From: Ignelater luminosus
Taxonomy: Eukaryota; Arthropoda; Insecta; Coleoptera; Elateridae
DNA: 64,000 nt
NCBI GenBank assembly: GCA_011009095.1
Contig: VTPC01000413.1
Location: 87,479 to 151,478, forward strand
Direction of reading: 5' to 3'
Under the pieces are notes generated by a model. That model searched no databases. It was not told where the DNA came from and worked only from the letters and a program-made list of their open reading frames with translations. Both the position numbers and the translations under genes were made by a program. Below, piece after piece: positions 24,601-37,889 of the stretch. Numbering within the stretch: position 1 is the stretch's first letter; the number at the start of each line of letters is the position of its first letter.

Positions 24601-26510
24601 CTTTTTGTTTTCACTCTTAATAATAATTAGAGAATGAATCAGGTTGTAGATCAGTGAAATTAATAAGTGGTACGATCATATTCATATCTGAAAATATTTT
24701 AAATATCTATAATTTGAAGCAACGAACATTCGAGATTTGGTTAATTTTAAAAGGATTATAAGTTTGAAGTTTCTAATACAGAACTCGTTTTTGACAGATT
24801 TCTACCGTGAGACCATGACAGACGCTAGGAACAAATTAATCGCTAATCAATGGTACTTCGTTTTTCGAACACAAGTTAATCGTATATGATATACTATATC
24901 CACCGTCATTTGTTTTTATATGCATTATAACCAAAATAGAAAGATCACACCTTGACGCGTCTTTGGAATAATCTACCAACCAGACTTTTTCTAGCCTTTG
25001 GCGTTTTTTATAAATCTTCTCAAGAACAATTTCACATGAAAGCGAGCATTATCATTTCTGCTTGTAGAAATCTGAGGAAGACGTATTATATATCAAAATC
25101 CGGAATAGAGTCATTGAGACACTCTTGTAAGTTAAAAACAGTAAATTTCTGCCTTTGTGAATTTCAGAATCAGAGCCATGTAGTAATAGGTACTCATTTA
25201 AGAGATTAAAAGAATTTGTATCGTGTTTACCCCATAACGTAATTTTAATATACTCAAAAGTTTTTCAGGGCGATCGTTTTCCTCTCTCAAATATTTACTT
25301 TGTAACATCCGTGATTTTATATCAATAATCAAAAACAACACCAACAAGGACGTTTAAACGTCTAGAATTAGAATCCCACCAAAACTTTATTGCCCCTTCC
25401 AAAACAGTAACCTTTATGTGGAGTTGGAATTAGACAAAAAATATTTAGCGCCTGATCTTAATCGAGGAAAGATAACATTAATTTTACATTTTACGTGCTT
25501 ACCAGAAGCGACATACACCAACAGAGATAGAATCTAAAATATAAACTCAATGGTACGGAAAGATTAGGAAACTCATGACTATAAATCATGTTTTGTTTTA
25601 CCAAAGCTATCACTTTTCTTTGAAACATCAATAACGCCGAGAATAATTTGGTCAACAGTTCAGAAAGAAAAAAGATCTCTATTGGAATAGATTGGAAGAG
25701 TCGAGACTCGATTCTTTATTTTATTGAAGGTAGGTCTGTAAAGAAGCTTTCCAGCAAAGTGAACCCAAGAAAATATCCGGAAAAAAATTCAGCAGCATTC
25801 TCATTGATGTCGATATTACAAGTACTACTTGGAAATAACAAAGTGAAGAAATGCCTAAGTGGGAAGCTGATGACTTTATATAATTATCATTACTGAGATA
25901 GGTCCTTTGGACAATCGTAAACAAGACAAATAAAATGCAACAAATCGGAAGAACATACAGAACTTTTAATCTACTAATGCAGCATTATTAATTAAGCAGA
26001 CCACCAAGAGATAAGGAATCCATAATAATCCAATGGAACATAACATAATATAAACCGAAGATTTCGAAAGAGAAGAAGAATTTTAAGAACACTTTCAAAA
26101 TAAGGATCTGTGAATTAAGTACTTGGACTTTGCTACTTTGATAGAACTGAAACAAAAAAAACAGACCAGGATAAAAAGGAATGTTCGCTTAGTTTTCTTA
26201 AAGACAACCAGTATAAAACATATGATGAAGAAAAGTTTGTTATGAAGGTTGTGCGGAATATCGTAACCATTTTCCTTCAGATCAGTTCAATTTACGGCAT
26301 TTCTACTCTTCATACAATCTTTGTTTGGATAGAACAATGAGACTCCAAGTGTTTGTTTTTCAATGTGGGCACCAAAACTACTTAGATCATATGACCCCGC
26401 CAATTTGGTCCCAAAGCCGAAAGATGTTTTCCCGATTCTAGGCTCAAACTCACGTCAGCATCAGTCCAGTGTAATTTTACTCTGTTTGTGCTGTTTGCAC
26501 TATGCAAACA
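21640..26510. other. Non-coding DNA between two mariners
   Basis: No supported gene. A small palindromic AGCT run lies at 24,086-24,105. A 19-codon frame at 23,601-23,657 ends at a good splice donor (CAG then GTGACG) but has no partner exon that I can identify. Frames near 22,599, 24,952 and 25,648 have no motif. The block 22,050-22,450 is pyrimidine-rich on the plus strand and could be an old LINE, but no motif survives. Confidence 0.5.
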
Positions 26511-26514
26511 TATA

Positions 26515-27385
26515 CGAGGTATGTGAGAAAAGTAATGAGACTGATTTCATACTAACCAAAGTTTTTATTTTTTTTCAAACAACAATGTTATCCCCTTTAA
26601 AGTAGTTCCCTTGGGCAGCGATATACCGGCGGAGTCGTTGTTCCCACTCTTGATAGCAGCACTGGAAGTCTTCAACTGGTATGGCTTTTAACTGGTCGGT
26701 CACAGTCTTTTGAATGTTCTCCAGAGTTCCAAAATGACGTCCTTTTAGGACATGTTTCAATTTCGGGAAAAGGAAAAAGTCACAAGGACTCAAATCAGGT
26801 GAATAGGGGGAATGAGGAACAACAGTAATGCGTTTTGAGATCAAAAATTCACTGATGGAAATTGCTGTGTGACACGATGTCTGTCAAAATTTGATGCACG
26901 GTGAAAGTGTTTAGATTTAACTATTCACTCATCATCCTTATTGTTAAACGACGGTCTGATCTCACAAGAGCCCTCACACGTTCAACGTTTTCGTCAGTTT
27001 TTGAAGTTGAAAGTCTCCCTGAGCGAGGTTCATCTTCAACGTGTTCTCGGCCGTCCAAAAATGATTTGTGCCAGCGGAAAACTTGTGCTCTTGATGAGCA
27101 CTGTTTCAACTTTTCAAAAGTCACACTCGCGGATTCACCAAGTTTAACACAAAACTTTATTGCACAATGTTGCTCTAAATTCCAATGCTCCATTTCTGTA
27201 ACACACAACAAAAACACAACTTCACTGATGGCGCTGTCAAAAATAATGTGTTAGCTGTACGGAGTTGTAACTCGGACTGAGGAAGTGGAAGCGATAAACA
27301 AACCGGTTTAGCACAGGCCGGTAGACACAACGTTGCCAGATCTCCTGCAGTGTTGCCAGTCTCATTACTTTTCTCACACACCTCG
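26515..27385 (-). mobile_element. Internally deleted mariner, second family (non-autonomous)
   Basis: An 871-bp mariner on the minus strand. Its ends are inverted repeats of at least 29 bp beginning CGAGGTGTGTGAGAAAAG (right) and CGAGGTATGTGAGAAAAG (left), one mismatch apart, with TA on both sides (26,513-26,514 and 27,386-27,387). The terminal sequence and protein differ from the other mariners here, so this is a separate family. It is about 420 bp shorter than a full element because the middle of the transposase gene is missing. The well-kept ends mean it could have been moved by a related transposase supplied elsewhere. Confidence 0.93.
26575..27193 (-). pseudogene. Mariner transposase remnant (second family)
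   Basis: The N-terminal part begins at the ATG at 27,193 (MEHWNLEQ) and shows the DNA-binding region with IKFCVKLGESA, FRWHKSFLDGREHVEDE and RSGRLSTSKTDENVERV. A stop codon follows MMSE, and soon afterwards the sequence jumps to a position just past the second catalytic motif (CHTAIS). The first and second catalytic aspartates are therefore lost. The third is present in YSPDLSPCDFFLFPKLK, and the C-terminus (QRLRRYIAAQGNYFKGDN) is intact. The deletion covers roughly 140 codons. The product cannot be catalytic. The family resembles the widespread animal mariners related to the source of human GVQW-type proteins; that placement is from memory of motifs. Confidence 0.9.
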
Positions 27386-27389
27386 TATG

Positions 27390-30300
27390 CTTGCAGATTC
27401 ATTCGCATATCCAGGATTTTTATCCTTCTGATAATGACATTAAAAACCAAAAACGGTCTACGGCTGGGAATGTGAATGTGAATATTTGCAGATTGGAAAA
27501 ATTATGATTGGTACAGATTCTGCTGATAATAGCATAAAAACCAACACCTAATCTAGGACTATGGATGTGTATACTTGCAATTTTGCTCCTGTTGGAGTAA
27601 TTTTTGTTGATAAGTGAATAAAGAAAATATCAAATATGACAGTGCAATCAAACAAATGAGATGCATAACACGGAACTTTAAAACAATATTGTAATAAAGA
27701 AGGACAGTAATCAGACATCAACGACAGTACCGTCATTTTGCAAGAAGGCAAAGAGCTAAAAGCAAACTTACCTAATCTATAAACAAACAAGAAAATGACA
27801 AATCAAGTCATTAGTGAAATATAAGTAACAATAGTAAAAACATTTCGAAAAAGAGAAATCAGATCATTTGTAAATTAATGTTTAAAAATGCTTGGTTTAA
27901 CAAGTGCTAGGTTTATAAATTTCTATCCGATAGTTTCTTATTGTACAAAAGAAGAATTTGATTGCTTGCACCGACCTAGCTCATTGGGCGATCTAAGTTG
28001 AAGATTGCATCAAAAACACTTCTACGTTACAAATCATGTGGGCGAGTTGAGAATTTTTGATGATTTTTAAATTGAAGACGATTCTGTCTATTTTTTAAAT
28101 GCGAATTTGTTTAATTTGTTTCTCGGGCATATGACAGAAGTATATTTTTAGAAAGTTTTTGGAGTTTTGCAATGTTCAAAGTTAAAAAAATAGTAATTGA
28201 AGGTCAGTGATGATACCTTATGAAGAATTCTGTGCTAAATTCAAATTTGTCATCAAACATACGGGTGCATAGCTATACATTAGATATCATTTAATCATCG
28301 TTATTGCTTAATTACAAATTTGCTACTTTTCTAAATATTTTTATTACTAATGAAACTACTTGTTCTTTGTACTTCCTAAGCTCTGATGCGGAATAATTCG
28401 AATTATCATTTTAATGAATCCCCTAAAGACTAAGAAAGAATCCTAGATTAGGTCACATCATAATACGGACGCATTTCTTGTGCTGTTAATGATTGTTGAA
28501 AGTCTGTATGAGGCTTCGTGTGCAAGCATCTGGAAAACGCCTTTATTCATCAACCGAAAAATAATTATACTTGTAGTTATGCAGGAAACATTTATTAACA
28601 AAGTTAGAAAGGTTCGTTTTCTTGTTATAGTGCGTACTATTGATCGACTAGATAGGATAACACTTGAGTTTTGAAGTATATTCTATAACCTGAGATTGTA
28701 TAGTTCAAATCTTATCCTATGGTCAATGGTGCGTAGAAAGTCAGTACTGAATACAAGTGATGCGCACTATATCCGCCTCTGAATGATATAATCAGAAAGA
28801 TAGGCCTCTTGTCTCTTTTTGTATACTAAATCTTGGACACTCAACAAATCTTCACAAGTCGCAGCTATTGGAGAAAAACACGATCATTGCGACCATTACT
28901 GAAATTTTAAAAATTAATGTGAAGGTAAACACATGGTTGCCACAACGAGCACGTCGTCGAGAAATAGTTATAAAGATTGTAAAATCTTCCGCTATAGAGA
29001 TATATCATCAGCTTTGGCTAAATAGTAGGTTGTAGCTGCGGTTTACAATTTTGACGAGATTTTACGCCGTCTGTTGGTTGATAATTTAGTAGAAAGAAGT
29101 AATAGAAGATCAGCTCTTTATATATTTTATTTACTAATTGCCATTCCAATAAATTATTATCTGTTAACGTATGAGGTAACTGTATTACAGAAGGACCGTG
29201 ACGGAGCACAGCAATTTGAGAAGTGCAAGAACTTGGAAGAATTTTAACTGACTATTAGATTGACCAACGTTTCTAATAATTAGAGAAAATTGTGTTTTGT
29301 TAATAATAGTCTTTTAAGTCTTTTTATGGGTTAATAAACACTAAGTCTGAAACAACAAAATATAATAAAGATAAATGTTCACACATCTATTGCGTTATTC
29401 ATAGCTCTGAAGTCACTAATATAAAGAAATGAAGATGTCAAATCAGAGGAAGCTCCGCTGAATTAATGAAGTAGGATTGTCTAGAATATAAGCGTAATTA
29501 TTCATCAAATTAGGATAATGCCGGTAATACAGTAAATGCGCGCCGTTTGACCTTTAGATTAATTATAATTATTTATTAATTATTGAATCTGTAACAGCCG
29601 TGGGGTGGAAAATTCCTTGGTAAGTTTTTTCTAAATGTCACATCGCTTCTGTTGTAACACACCCCAAAAAAACTATCAACTAGGTATATTAGGAACACCT
29701 TAAAACCACTTAAATCGCCGAAACATATTTCGAAATGTTTAGTCGTTCATACTATAAAATTTAGGCTGTAATTTCATCAGAAAAACTCATATATACAATG
29801 TGTGTGTGAATTGACGTTACTTATAGTTACGATCGTAGTTGTAGACACCTACTAAAAAAAAGTTGTATTTCTTAATTTCCTTTCAAATTCATGAAAATTC
29901 ACATTCGAAACATTAATATGAAAAAGTCGCTACACACTATCAAGTCAAATACTTTACAAACGCACTTTTTGTATACCATTTCAATAGGATTTAATTCGAA
30001 ATGTTCGTTTTCTACTATATCAGGCGTAAAATCTACATGTAAAATTTATAATTATTCATGTTATCCAGCGTAGTGACCAACATCAAAATCTAGATCGATA
30101 TTGGTCAATAATTTAAAACTTTAATTTTCGCTCGTTTGAAAATAAGATAATAAAAATGTAACCAAATTATTTTCTAGATTTCACGTAAGTTGTCGCCGCC
30201 TAAAGCATTTGATACAGTTATATAAAACCATTAGTGCACCATATACACAAAAGTGACCCCAATTCTTGCAACATCCGATAACACCGTTAAGTAATTTTAG

Positions 30301-33300
30301 CGTCTGCCTACCTATACGACCACGGTCATTTCTAATCGCATAAATCAGACCTTGTAAAAGCATAGCGAATACAACGCATTGCATATTTCTAGAAAATAAT
30401 TGATGATTTATTAGGTGAAAAATTAGCGCGCTAGGTATGTGTACGAACCGTGAAAAATAGACGTCGAATTCATTATTAAATACATTCTAGGGCGTAATTT
30501 CGACAAGAAGAATTCCAATCGTTCGCATTTTTTAATTTGGAAAAATTTTAATTTTCACGCAATAATAAATCATAATCCTTTGGATAATAAATTTCCCATT
30601 TATAACTTCCTCTAGAAATAGAATGTACACGCCTATTTGATACAAAAATTCAATAAACAAAACTGACAATTTATTAATTCAACTTTTCTTTTCATTCTAA
30701 ATATTAAGAATGTCATACAGATCGGTTCCTTGTGTCTAGGACCTTTAATATTTAGATTTGAGAACTTTTTCTTTTTTGTAATAAAAAAGTGGAATTTGTC
30801 AAATTATAATCGATGAAAAATCAGAGTATACCATTAACCTGCTAGCATATACAGAAGAAACTTTCACCAAAAATGTAACTTAATAGTATGAAGTGCACTC
30901 ATTTGTCTACGTTCTTAAAAATTTAACAAGATTTATAAAGATTGGTAGGTTTTGCTTGACGACGGGGTAATTTTTTAGAGCAGTGATTAATATTTCTTTG
31001 CATAAGTAATGCGAGGTAAATAATGAAGGCTCATTATAGGAAAAAATAGGGTTTATTAATAAAAAAAAAAAGAAAGAAAGAAAAATCGTGAAAGAATTCT
31101 GAAATAGAAGATATCATAAGTTATTTTATTATTTTTAATGGTCCTAAATTGGCGATATTTTGGGATTAAGAGGGAATTGAAAGATTATGTTATTTTACAG
31201 AGTGAAAGTATTTGTAATTTAAGTGGATTGTAAAAATTTGTGAATTTTCTAAATTAAAATCAGAAAGTAATCTAGAATCAAGAGAAATGCATTCTGAAGA
31301 AAGGACGTATTTGGAAATGAATTATATAAAGATCAAATTGACGTCTATAACTTACAAGACTTAAATGGTTAACAGTCCAGAAACATGGGCACTAAAATGT
31401 TTGTTTATTATAGGCTAGCTTTTTGACGTTTTGTAGCAATTAAGAGTAGGCATTAATTTTTTTAAATTATTTTAATTGGATGAAATCACCTGCAAACTAT
31501 TTTTCTAATTAACTACATCTGCTGTTAATATTCTTAAAGAGCAGCAATTGAATTCAACTAAGTAAAATTCAAGTAGCATTTCAATAAAATAAAACAGACT
31601 GAAACTACACCAGATGTTCACAAAAGAACCCTTCTTTAAACCAAGTTAACTAACACCAGATGAACTCTTTAAATAACTAGAAAAATTAATTTCCAATATA
31701 CATACATACATGTACATAATCCATATGCAACGTAATCTGAGTAGAAATTTATACAGAAAATCTTTACTTAAGACGTTTAATTTGTTACCTGTCAATCAGT
31801 TCATATTCCTTCTTGACACTAGTGATATATTGGACACATAATATCCACATGCCTATAAATATTCCAAAAAAAAGTGCTTCGAAGAAATCCGGAATAGGAA
31901 GCGAACGTAAAAATACTCTTTTGGGCGACAAGTAATTTTTTCTGTAAACCAATTTTGCAGTTTGACCAGAAGTAATTTCTTTTTTATGTAAAATTAGCGA
32001 CGGTTACCCTCTAGCATTGAAGTAGAAAACGGCATTTACTACTTAATGTCTTATAAATCTTTATTAGTCAAAATTTTTTATTGGCGTGACAGATCGTATA
32101 ATTAATTGTAAGTTTATCGAAATGACCATTACAAACTGCACGTGGTATTAGAAATTGCTTAAAATTAAAACAAAAAAATTTTTGTAAAAGTTGTTGAAAA
32201 TGAGACTAAAGACTGATTACAAAATTACAGACAATTAAACCATGATGCAGAACAAATTTGTATTAACTGTAATTTATGCTTAACCTATGCAGTAGTCCAA
32301 TTAGTTTGATTGAAAGTCATCATACAGGATGTAACAAGAAAATTTCGCACTATTGTGATCCTGAAAACATGGGCACGCCAATACTAATTAGGTTTCTCAT
32401 AAAATATTTTTTACTAATTTCGAATGTCTATTTTTCTCCTATGGCAGATATCAACATACTCTTCTAACTTTAAGATCTAGCATAATTTATACTAACACTT
32501 TTGTATTTTCCACAGCAGCGTTCTTAAAACTGTTTATTGTGGAACTCTGGCGCTTTGGAAAGGGGAGAGCGGCACTTTTCAAATTTAAATCAAATGTATG
32601 AAAATACTAATGGTACAGAAAACGATAAAATCACTGAGCGGTGTGAATCTTGTCTCGCCAAAATTCAGTACCACACTGGGTTGAGTAAGACAAATATATT
32701 GGGCTTTTCTGCGGAGTGATTACTTCTTCCAAACCAGGGGAGTTTTTTAGGTCTGGAGTAATGCTCTTTTCTGCCTTTGGATCTAATATAATCTTTAGTC
32801 ATTAGCAAGCAAAAAGTTGTCCATGGTAAAAGACCATGTGAGTGACAAATCTTCACGAAACCGATTTTTAAGTTAATTTTAAGTTTTTGAATCTATATAT
32901 GGCTTTCAGAATCGGTGTTCTTTATACCATTTGGATTTTTCGAGTCATTCAGATTTTTGGCCTAGTCTGACCAGTTGGGTTTTTGAAACCAGTCTGGTAT
33001 TCCAGACAGACAGTGTAGGTACCAATGATTATTTTACCTCTCACTAATTTTGAATAATTACGAATTCCAATTCAGTTGTCAAGAACTCGTCTGAATTTAG
33101 TCAGTCTTTCTTCATAGAACAAAATTCAAAACAGTTGGTGTTTTGCAAGTTTTATTGCTTAGTTCTCAAAATCCCGATCACTTCTCCAACTTCGAGATTT
33201 GGGCATCCATTTGATAAGAGATTCCATAGTTTAGTGAAGTCAGTTCTTGACCTAACTTCAGCATATTTCTTTCTTCCCGATCATGTAAAAAATGTAAATG

Positions 33301-34555
33301 TGAATTCTTCTATAAGACATCCATCAATACGAGCAATAGAAGAACTTAAGCTTAAAACCAAGACATTTTAGAAAATATCAAGTATCCGAATCTTGTTGTT
33401 TTCCTGCAGTTCAATTATCCGAACCATGAATGAACAAATCTAAAAACAAGAAGAAGATTTTTTTAGTTTCCAGTTGACCTTTTCTGTCTGTCTGTTACTT
33501 GTTTTAAGATAACTCCTTTCACATGTTTATTGTTTTTGAAAATTGGCAATATTTAATATTTGTATTAAATGTCTTTGACATGCGTTACGTCTTTTGACCA
33601 AATTCTTTGTTTATCTGGTAGAACCACACTTTCGTGAGACATATTTAATAAAGTCAAGTTCGGAGATAGGAAATCAAGAACAATAAAGATACTAAGTCTG
33701 CTGATGTTATATCGACTTGAAGGGGGTTTTTCTTGTGCACAATCCTACTGATTTCTATAGAGAACACAAGCAAATAATCAATTTTCATCCAATTTGAGAC
33801 AGTTCGTGATGATCCATGCTCCATAATCATCAAAAAGAAATTTCTTTCTAAACAAAGGAAATTTCTCCAACGGTCTACATTCTTAAAGAAAACTGAATCG
33901 TAAATACTTTAGTAATCTAAAGGCAAGGAACTATAATATTACCGACCTTAATTAGCTAAACTGTAATGAAAACGTATAGGCAAGATATGTGAATGGGTAT
34001 CCTTGGGTTCCAAAGCAAAGCCTTTTTGTAGTACTTGCAAGTAATGACTGCTTTTGGGATTCGCTAAGGTGCTCTAAATGATCGATTTGGGCCTACAATC
34101 TTACATAGACTTTGAACCACTGGAACCACGATTTTATCGCTCAGAAGGGAATCTAAAGGATGTTGCATTCTACAAAATAATCTAGGCAAATGTGGTTAGT
34201 GTTTAACGGGTTGCCGATAACTCTTTTTAGATGTTCCTGTAGAAATAATAGATTACATAAAAGATTTCCATCTACATAATTATCGAAATGCAGATTCACC
34301 TTTTTCTTATTTTTTTTGGAGTACCATGTCCTTTGCAGGATTTTATGCTAGACTTGTACGAGTTCAGTTTATTGAAGAAACTATACGTCGTGATATGCTG
34401 CTTATGGGCTCCAAACTATAAGTTTCCAAAGACGTTTCTGTTTAAGATTATCTGAGTAATGTACACCTTAATGGTTTGTAATGCCTTCCAAGGTAGGAAC
34501 GACCGTAAAAACCCGGGTAGGTAAAACTTTTATAAACCTAAAATGTCATAATCAT
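27390..34555. other. Non-coding DNA, no supported gene
   Basis: No gene or classified element found over about 7 kb. A minus-strand frame at 30,181-30,384 (67 codons, Cys- and Arg-containing, MQCVVFAMLLQG...) has a composition less A+T-driven than its neighbours but no homology cue. A poly-A/GAAA tract lies at about 31,061-31,086. The block at 32,520-33,010 contains short inverted motifs (for example CCAGTCTGGTATTCCAGAC) that look like decayed repeat DNA. Confidence 0.5.
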
Positions 34556-34559
34556 TTAA

Positions 34560-35250
34560 AGCTATTATTACCCGCTGGAACCGAAGATCCTTTTAGTAGA
34601 CTTCTTTTTCTTCAGCCCAATAAGTAAAAGAGTTATGTTGTGAACTACATCGAGGTAGCTACTTCTCATCATCTGACGGTTCGAGTGGTGACCGACATTG
34701 TTTGAAAAGCGGTGTAGAACGCAGCATGAGGGTGGAAGAAGTTCGTCAAGGAATATATATTGTACGGCCATGGTTAAGATTTAATTTGGATATTGAGCGC
34801 CGGCGCGTGAAGAATTAGTGATTGAGACGACACCGTCTATGAGTGAAGGCAACGTATTAGCAGATATCAAAATGACCTGTAATACACTGCGATGGATGCC
34901 TGCCGATTTTTTATTCGATGATAGTGTTGCTGAGCGGGTACTCCGCAACGGCGGTTATTGGCGTGTTTGAATGGTGGTGGTGTGGAGTAACCGATAGAAT
35001 TAGATTGCCTACTAATTGCGCCCTCCATGAAACGCTCTATAAGAGAAACGACAAGAGAGCGGTAAAGCATACGCCCGATGGCAGTAGTTCAGCACCTCTT
35101 CAGCACCTGGACGTCCCTCAGGCAGTACTAGGAAAGGGGGGTGTTACACTAGATGCTTTTCGACACGGGCAACCCACGACCCGAGAAGGCCGAAGGTTTG
35201 AATACCGGGCACTATACGAAACTGAGATTCAAGACATAAACTCATAAAGA
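34560..35250. other. G+C-richer island, unclassified
   Basis: This stretch is clearly richer in G+C and CpG than the DNA on either side (for example GAGCGCCGGCGCGTG near 34,796). A plus-strand frame at 34,918-35,247 encodes about 109 residues, but its start is not an ATG and no domain is recognised. Overlapping minus-strand frames are equally unremarkable. It may be part of a recently arrived transposon, a conserved non-coding element or an unrecognised exon. Its edges are fairly sharp at about 34,560 and 35,260. Confidence 0.35.
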
Positions 35251-35259
35251 AGAGAGAAA

Positions 35260-36690
35260 TTACTATTTATCGACAATAATTAGAATATATGGGTATTCAA
35301 ACATGCGGTTGCAATGTTTCGGTATAGCGAGAACATTTAAGTATCATAATAACAAGAAAATCTTGAACTATAGATTAAAATATTTAAAATGACACTAATC
35401 TATTAAGCATAATTTGTATTCTTACACAAACAAAAAGAGTTTTAATGCAATTGTGAACTTTAAAACGTTTATCAAACGTAAATAATAATATGAACTGATT
35501 GCTTTACAATTGCTTGAATTTTATTAATCCTCATCTTCTTTTTACAGCTTTCTAAATAATAGAAAAACAACTTCAATAGACATACGTATTCCAACATTTC
35601 CTACATATTCAAGTTGTCTATCTTTAATTTCAAATTCAAATTTCTACCCTTCACTTGTATTTGGTAATATCGGAGAACCTCGAGCTATTCAACAAAACTT
35701 CAGTTCACTTAGAATATTAATCTAGTTTTTCTTCTATAGTTTCCATTAAACTAGTTGTAATAACATTACCTTTCATCCCTATGGAGGTCTTCCTTCAAAG
35801 TTGGCAGCTTTTTGACCTTGGTTATCTTAAACTTTGCTGCTTCCAGTACTAGTACACAACCTAACTACTGCGTTTCCCTTTAATTTATTTAGGCTCTTCG
35901 TAAAACTTTTTATACATCTATCTATTCAGTAAGTTATTTTGTATGATAAAGAAGGACTCCTCCTGCAACCTACCTACTATTGATTTTTCTATTTTAACAC
36001 TATAAACTTTAAATTCCAGAAAGATGTTAGTTGTGTCATTAGTCATTTTTTAAGTGTAGCCTGTCAACAAAAATAACAACAGAACCTTTTAGAATATAAA
36101 TGAAGCTAACCGTATTTCAAATATTGTGAGAATACTTAGCAGTCGAAAGACTTTCTACATGACAAATTCGAAAGAAATTAATCTTGAAACGTTAAAACGC
36201 TAGACTGTAGGACAATGAAACATAACCTTTTAAATAAACAGATATGTTGTATCTTGTTTTCAGATTATTTTTGTACATGGTAACAATGTATTAATTTCAT
36301 TTTGATTTATAATGCAATCTATGTCGTTTGCAGACCAAATTGTACGACAGTTTTAGTATTTTATTTGGTATTGCTAGTGTTTTGGTAATTTATAACGTTT
36401 TTCCAGTTATAACTTATGAATGCACAGCATTTCGCTTTGTTTCGTTATTCATTCATCATACATCTAGTTTTCATGATTTTCTATTGGTTATTCATGAAAT
36501 AGCAGCACATACGTGTGAACAAAACGTTAATTTAACTCTCAATTAAACGCTTAAGATTGCATACAGTTATAGTCATTTTATGAATTATAGATACAATAAT
36601 CAACATTTTTAATAAATAATAATAATTTTCAGAGAATAATTCTTGTTGACCAATAGTAAAATACCATTACAGTTACATTGACAGTTACTG
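35260..36690. other. A+T-rich non-coding DNA
   Basis: No supported gene. The frame at 36,328-36,546 is hydrophobic but has no motif and starts at a non-ATG codon. The right end is where the left part of the third-family mariner should begin; no terminal repeat is found there. Confidence 0.5.
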
Positions 36691-37885
36691 ACCAAAGTTT
36701 CAGCCATTTTGGACGTGCAGTTTTTATGTAACAGTCGTTTGAGTGAGTTGATGTGAGTTTTTTTGTGAAAATGGACAAAATCGAGTATAGAGTTGTCATT
36801 AAATATTTGCTTTTGAAAGGCAATACGCCTTAGCAAATAAAAGATGAGTTGGATTCTGTGTATGGGGACTCTGCACCATCATTTACCACAGTGAAATTTT
36901 GGGCTGCTGAATTTAAACGTGGCCGTAAGAGCTTGGGAGGCGATGAACGTTCGGGACGTCCAAAAACTGCAACTACCGACGAAAACATCGTCAAAGTTCA
37001 CCAAATGGTGCTAGACGACCGCCGAATTAAAGTGAGAGAGATAGCAGAGGTTATGAACGTGTCAAAAGAACGTGTTTGTCACATATTAAATCAACATTTA
37101 GGCATGAGAATGCTGTCCGCGCGTTGGGTGCCGCGTTTGCTCACGTTAGACCAAAAACGTGTTCGAATGAATATTTCCAACGCTCTTTTGGCGCAGTTTA
37201 GGCGAAATAAATCCGAGTTTTGGCGCCGATTAATTACTGTAGATGAAACTTGGATACACCATTATACGCCCGAAACAAAAATACAGTCCAAACAGTGGAC
37301 TGCAAAGGGGGAACCGGCTCCAAAAAAAGCAAAAACTGTTTTTTCGGCTGGGAAAGTGATGGCGACTGTTTTTTGGGATAGTCATGGAGTTATTTTAATC
37401 GATTATCTTCAAAAAGGAAAAACCATTACAGGAGCATACTATGCATCATTACTTGACAAGCTGAAGGCAGAACTTGCGAAAAAACGGCCACATTTGCAGA
37501 AAAAGAGAATCCTGTTTCACCAAGACAACGCACCGTCTCATACCTCAGCGGTTGCCATGGCGAAAATCTACGAATTACGGTTTGAACTGCTTGATCATCC
37601 GCCTTACTCATCAGATCTAGCCCCAAGCGACTTCTTTTTGTTCCCTCATCTAAAAATTGCGCTCGGAGGACAAAGATTTTTGTCAAATGAAGAGGCAATC
37701 ACCTTCGTGAACAATTATTTTGCAGAGAAAAATGCCGAGTACTATTTGGACGGGTTACAGAGATGGGAGCATCGCTGGGAGAAGTGTGTAGAGTTACAAG
37801 GAGACTATGTTGAAAAATAAAAAAAAAATTTCAGAAAAAATGTCTTGTATCTTTGTTAGGTCGGAAACTTTTCAGACTACCCTCG
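36690..37885 (+). mobile_element. Near-complete mariner, third family, left end not found
   Basis: The element carries a colinear mariner transposase gene and a clear right end. On the minus strand the right terminus reads CGAGGGTAGTCTGAAAAGTT, followed outside by TA (37,886-37,887). No matching left repeat can be found upstream of the gene between about 36,550 and 36,770, so the left end is deleted or too decayed to see; the start given here is approximate. Protein and terminal repeat place it in a different family from the complete mariner at 20.1 kb, though the two proteins align end to end with roughly half their residues the same. Confidence 0.88.
36771..37820 (+). pseudogene. Mariner transposase with one early stop codon
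   Basis: From the ATG at 36,771 (MDKIEYRVVIKYL) the frame runs 349 codons to TAA, the same length as the intact mariner transposase, but codon 21 is TAG (36,831-36,833). Everything downstream stays in frame. The DNA-binding region, WVPRLLT linker and all three catalytic aspartates are present at the same positions as in the intact copy: Asp158 in TVDETWIHHY, Asp252 in FHQDNAPSH and Asp287 in SDLAPSDFFLF. The usual YSPDLAP motif reads YSSDLAP. With a single disabling change in the coding region and no left inverted repeat, the copy is probably immobile but not very old. A downstream non-ATG start would lose part of the first helix-turn-helix. Confidence 0.92.
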
Positions 37886-37889
37886 TATA

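Noticed and set aside
25648-25896. 82-codon plus-strand frame
   Set aside because: No ATG start, no domain and no conserved splice context; its composition is the same as neighbouring non-coding DNA.
33376-33440. Pogo-type terminal motif (TTATCCGAACC)
   Set aside because: A single short motif without an inverted partner at a sensible distance.
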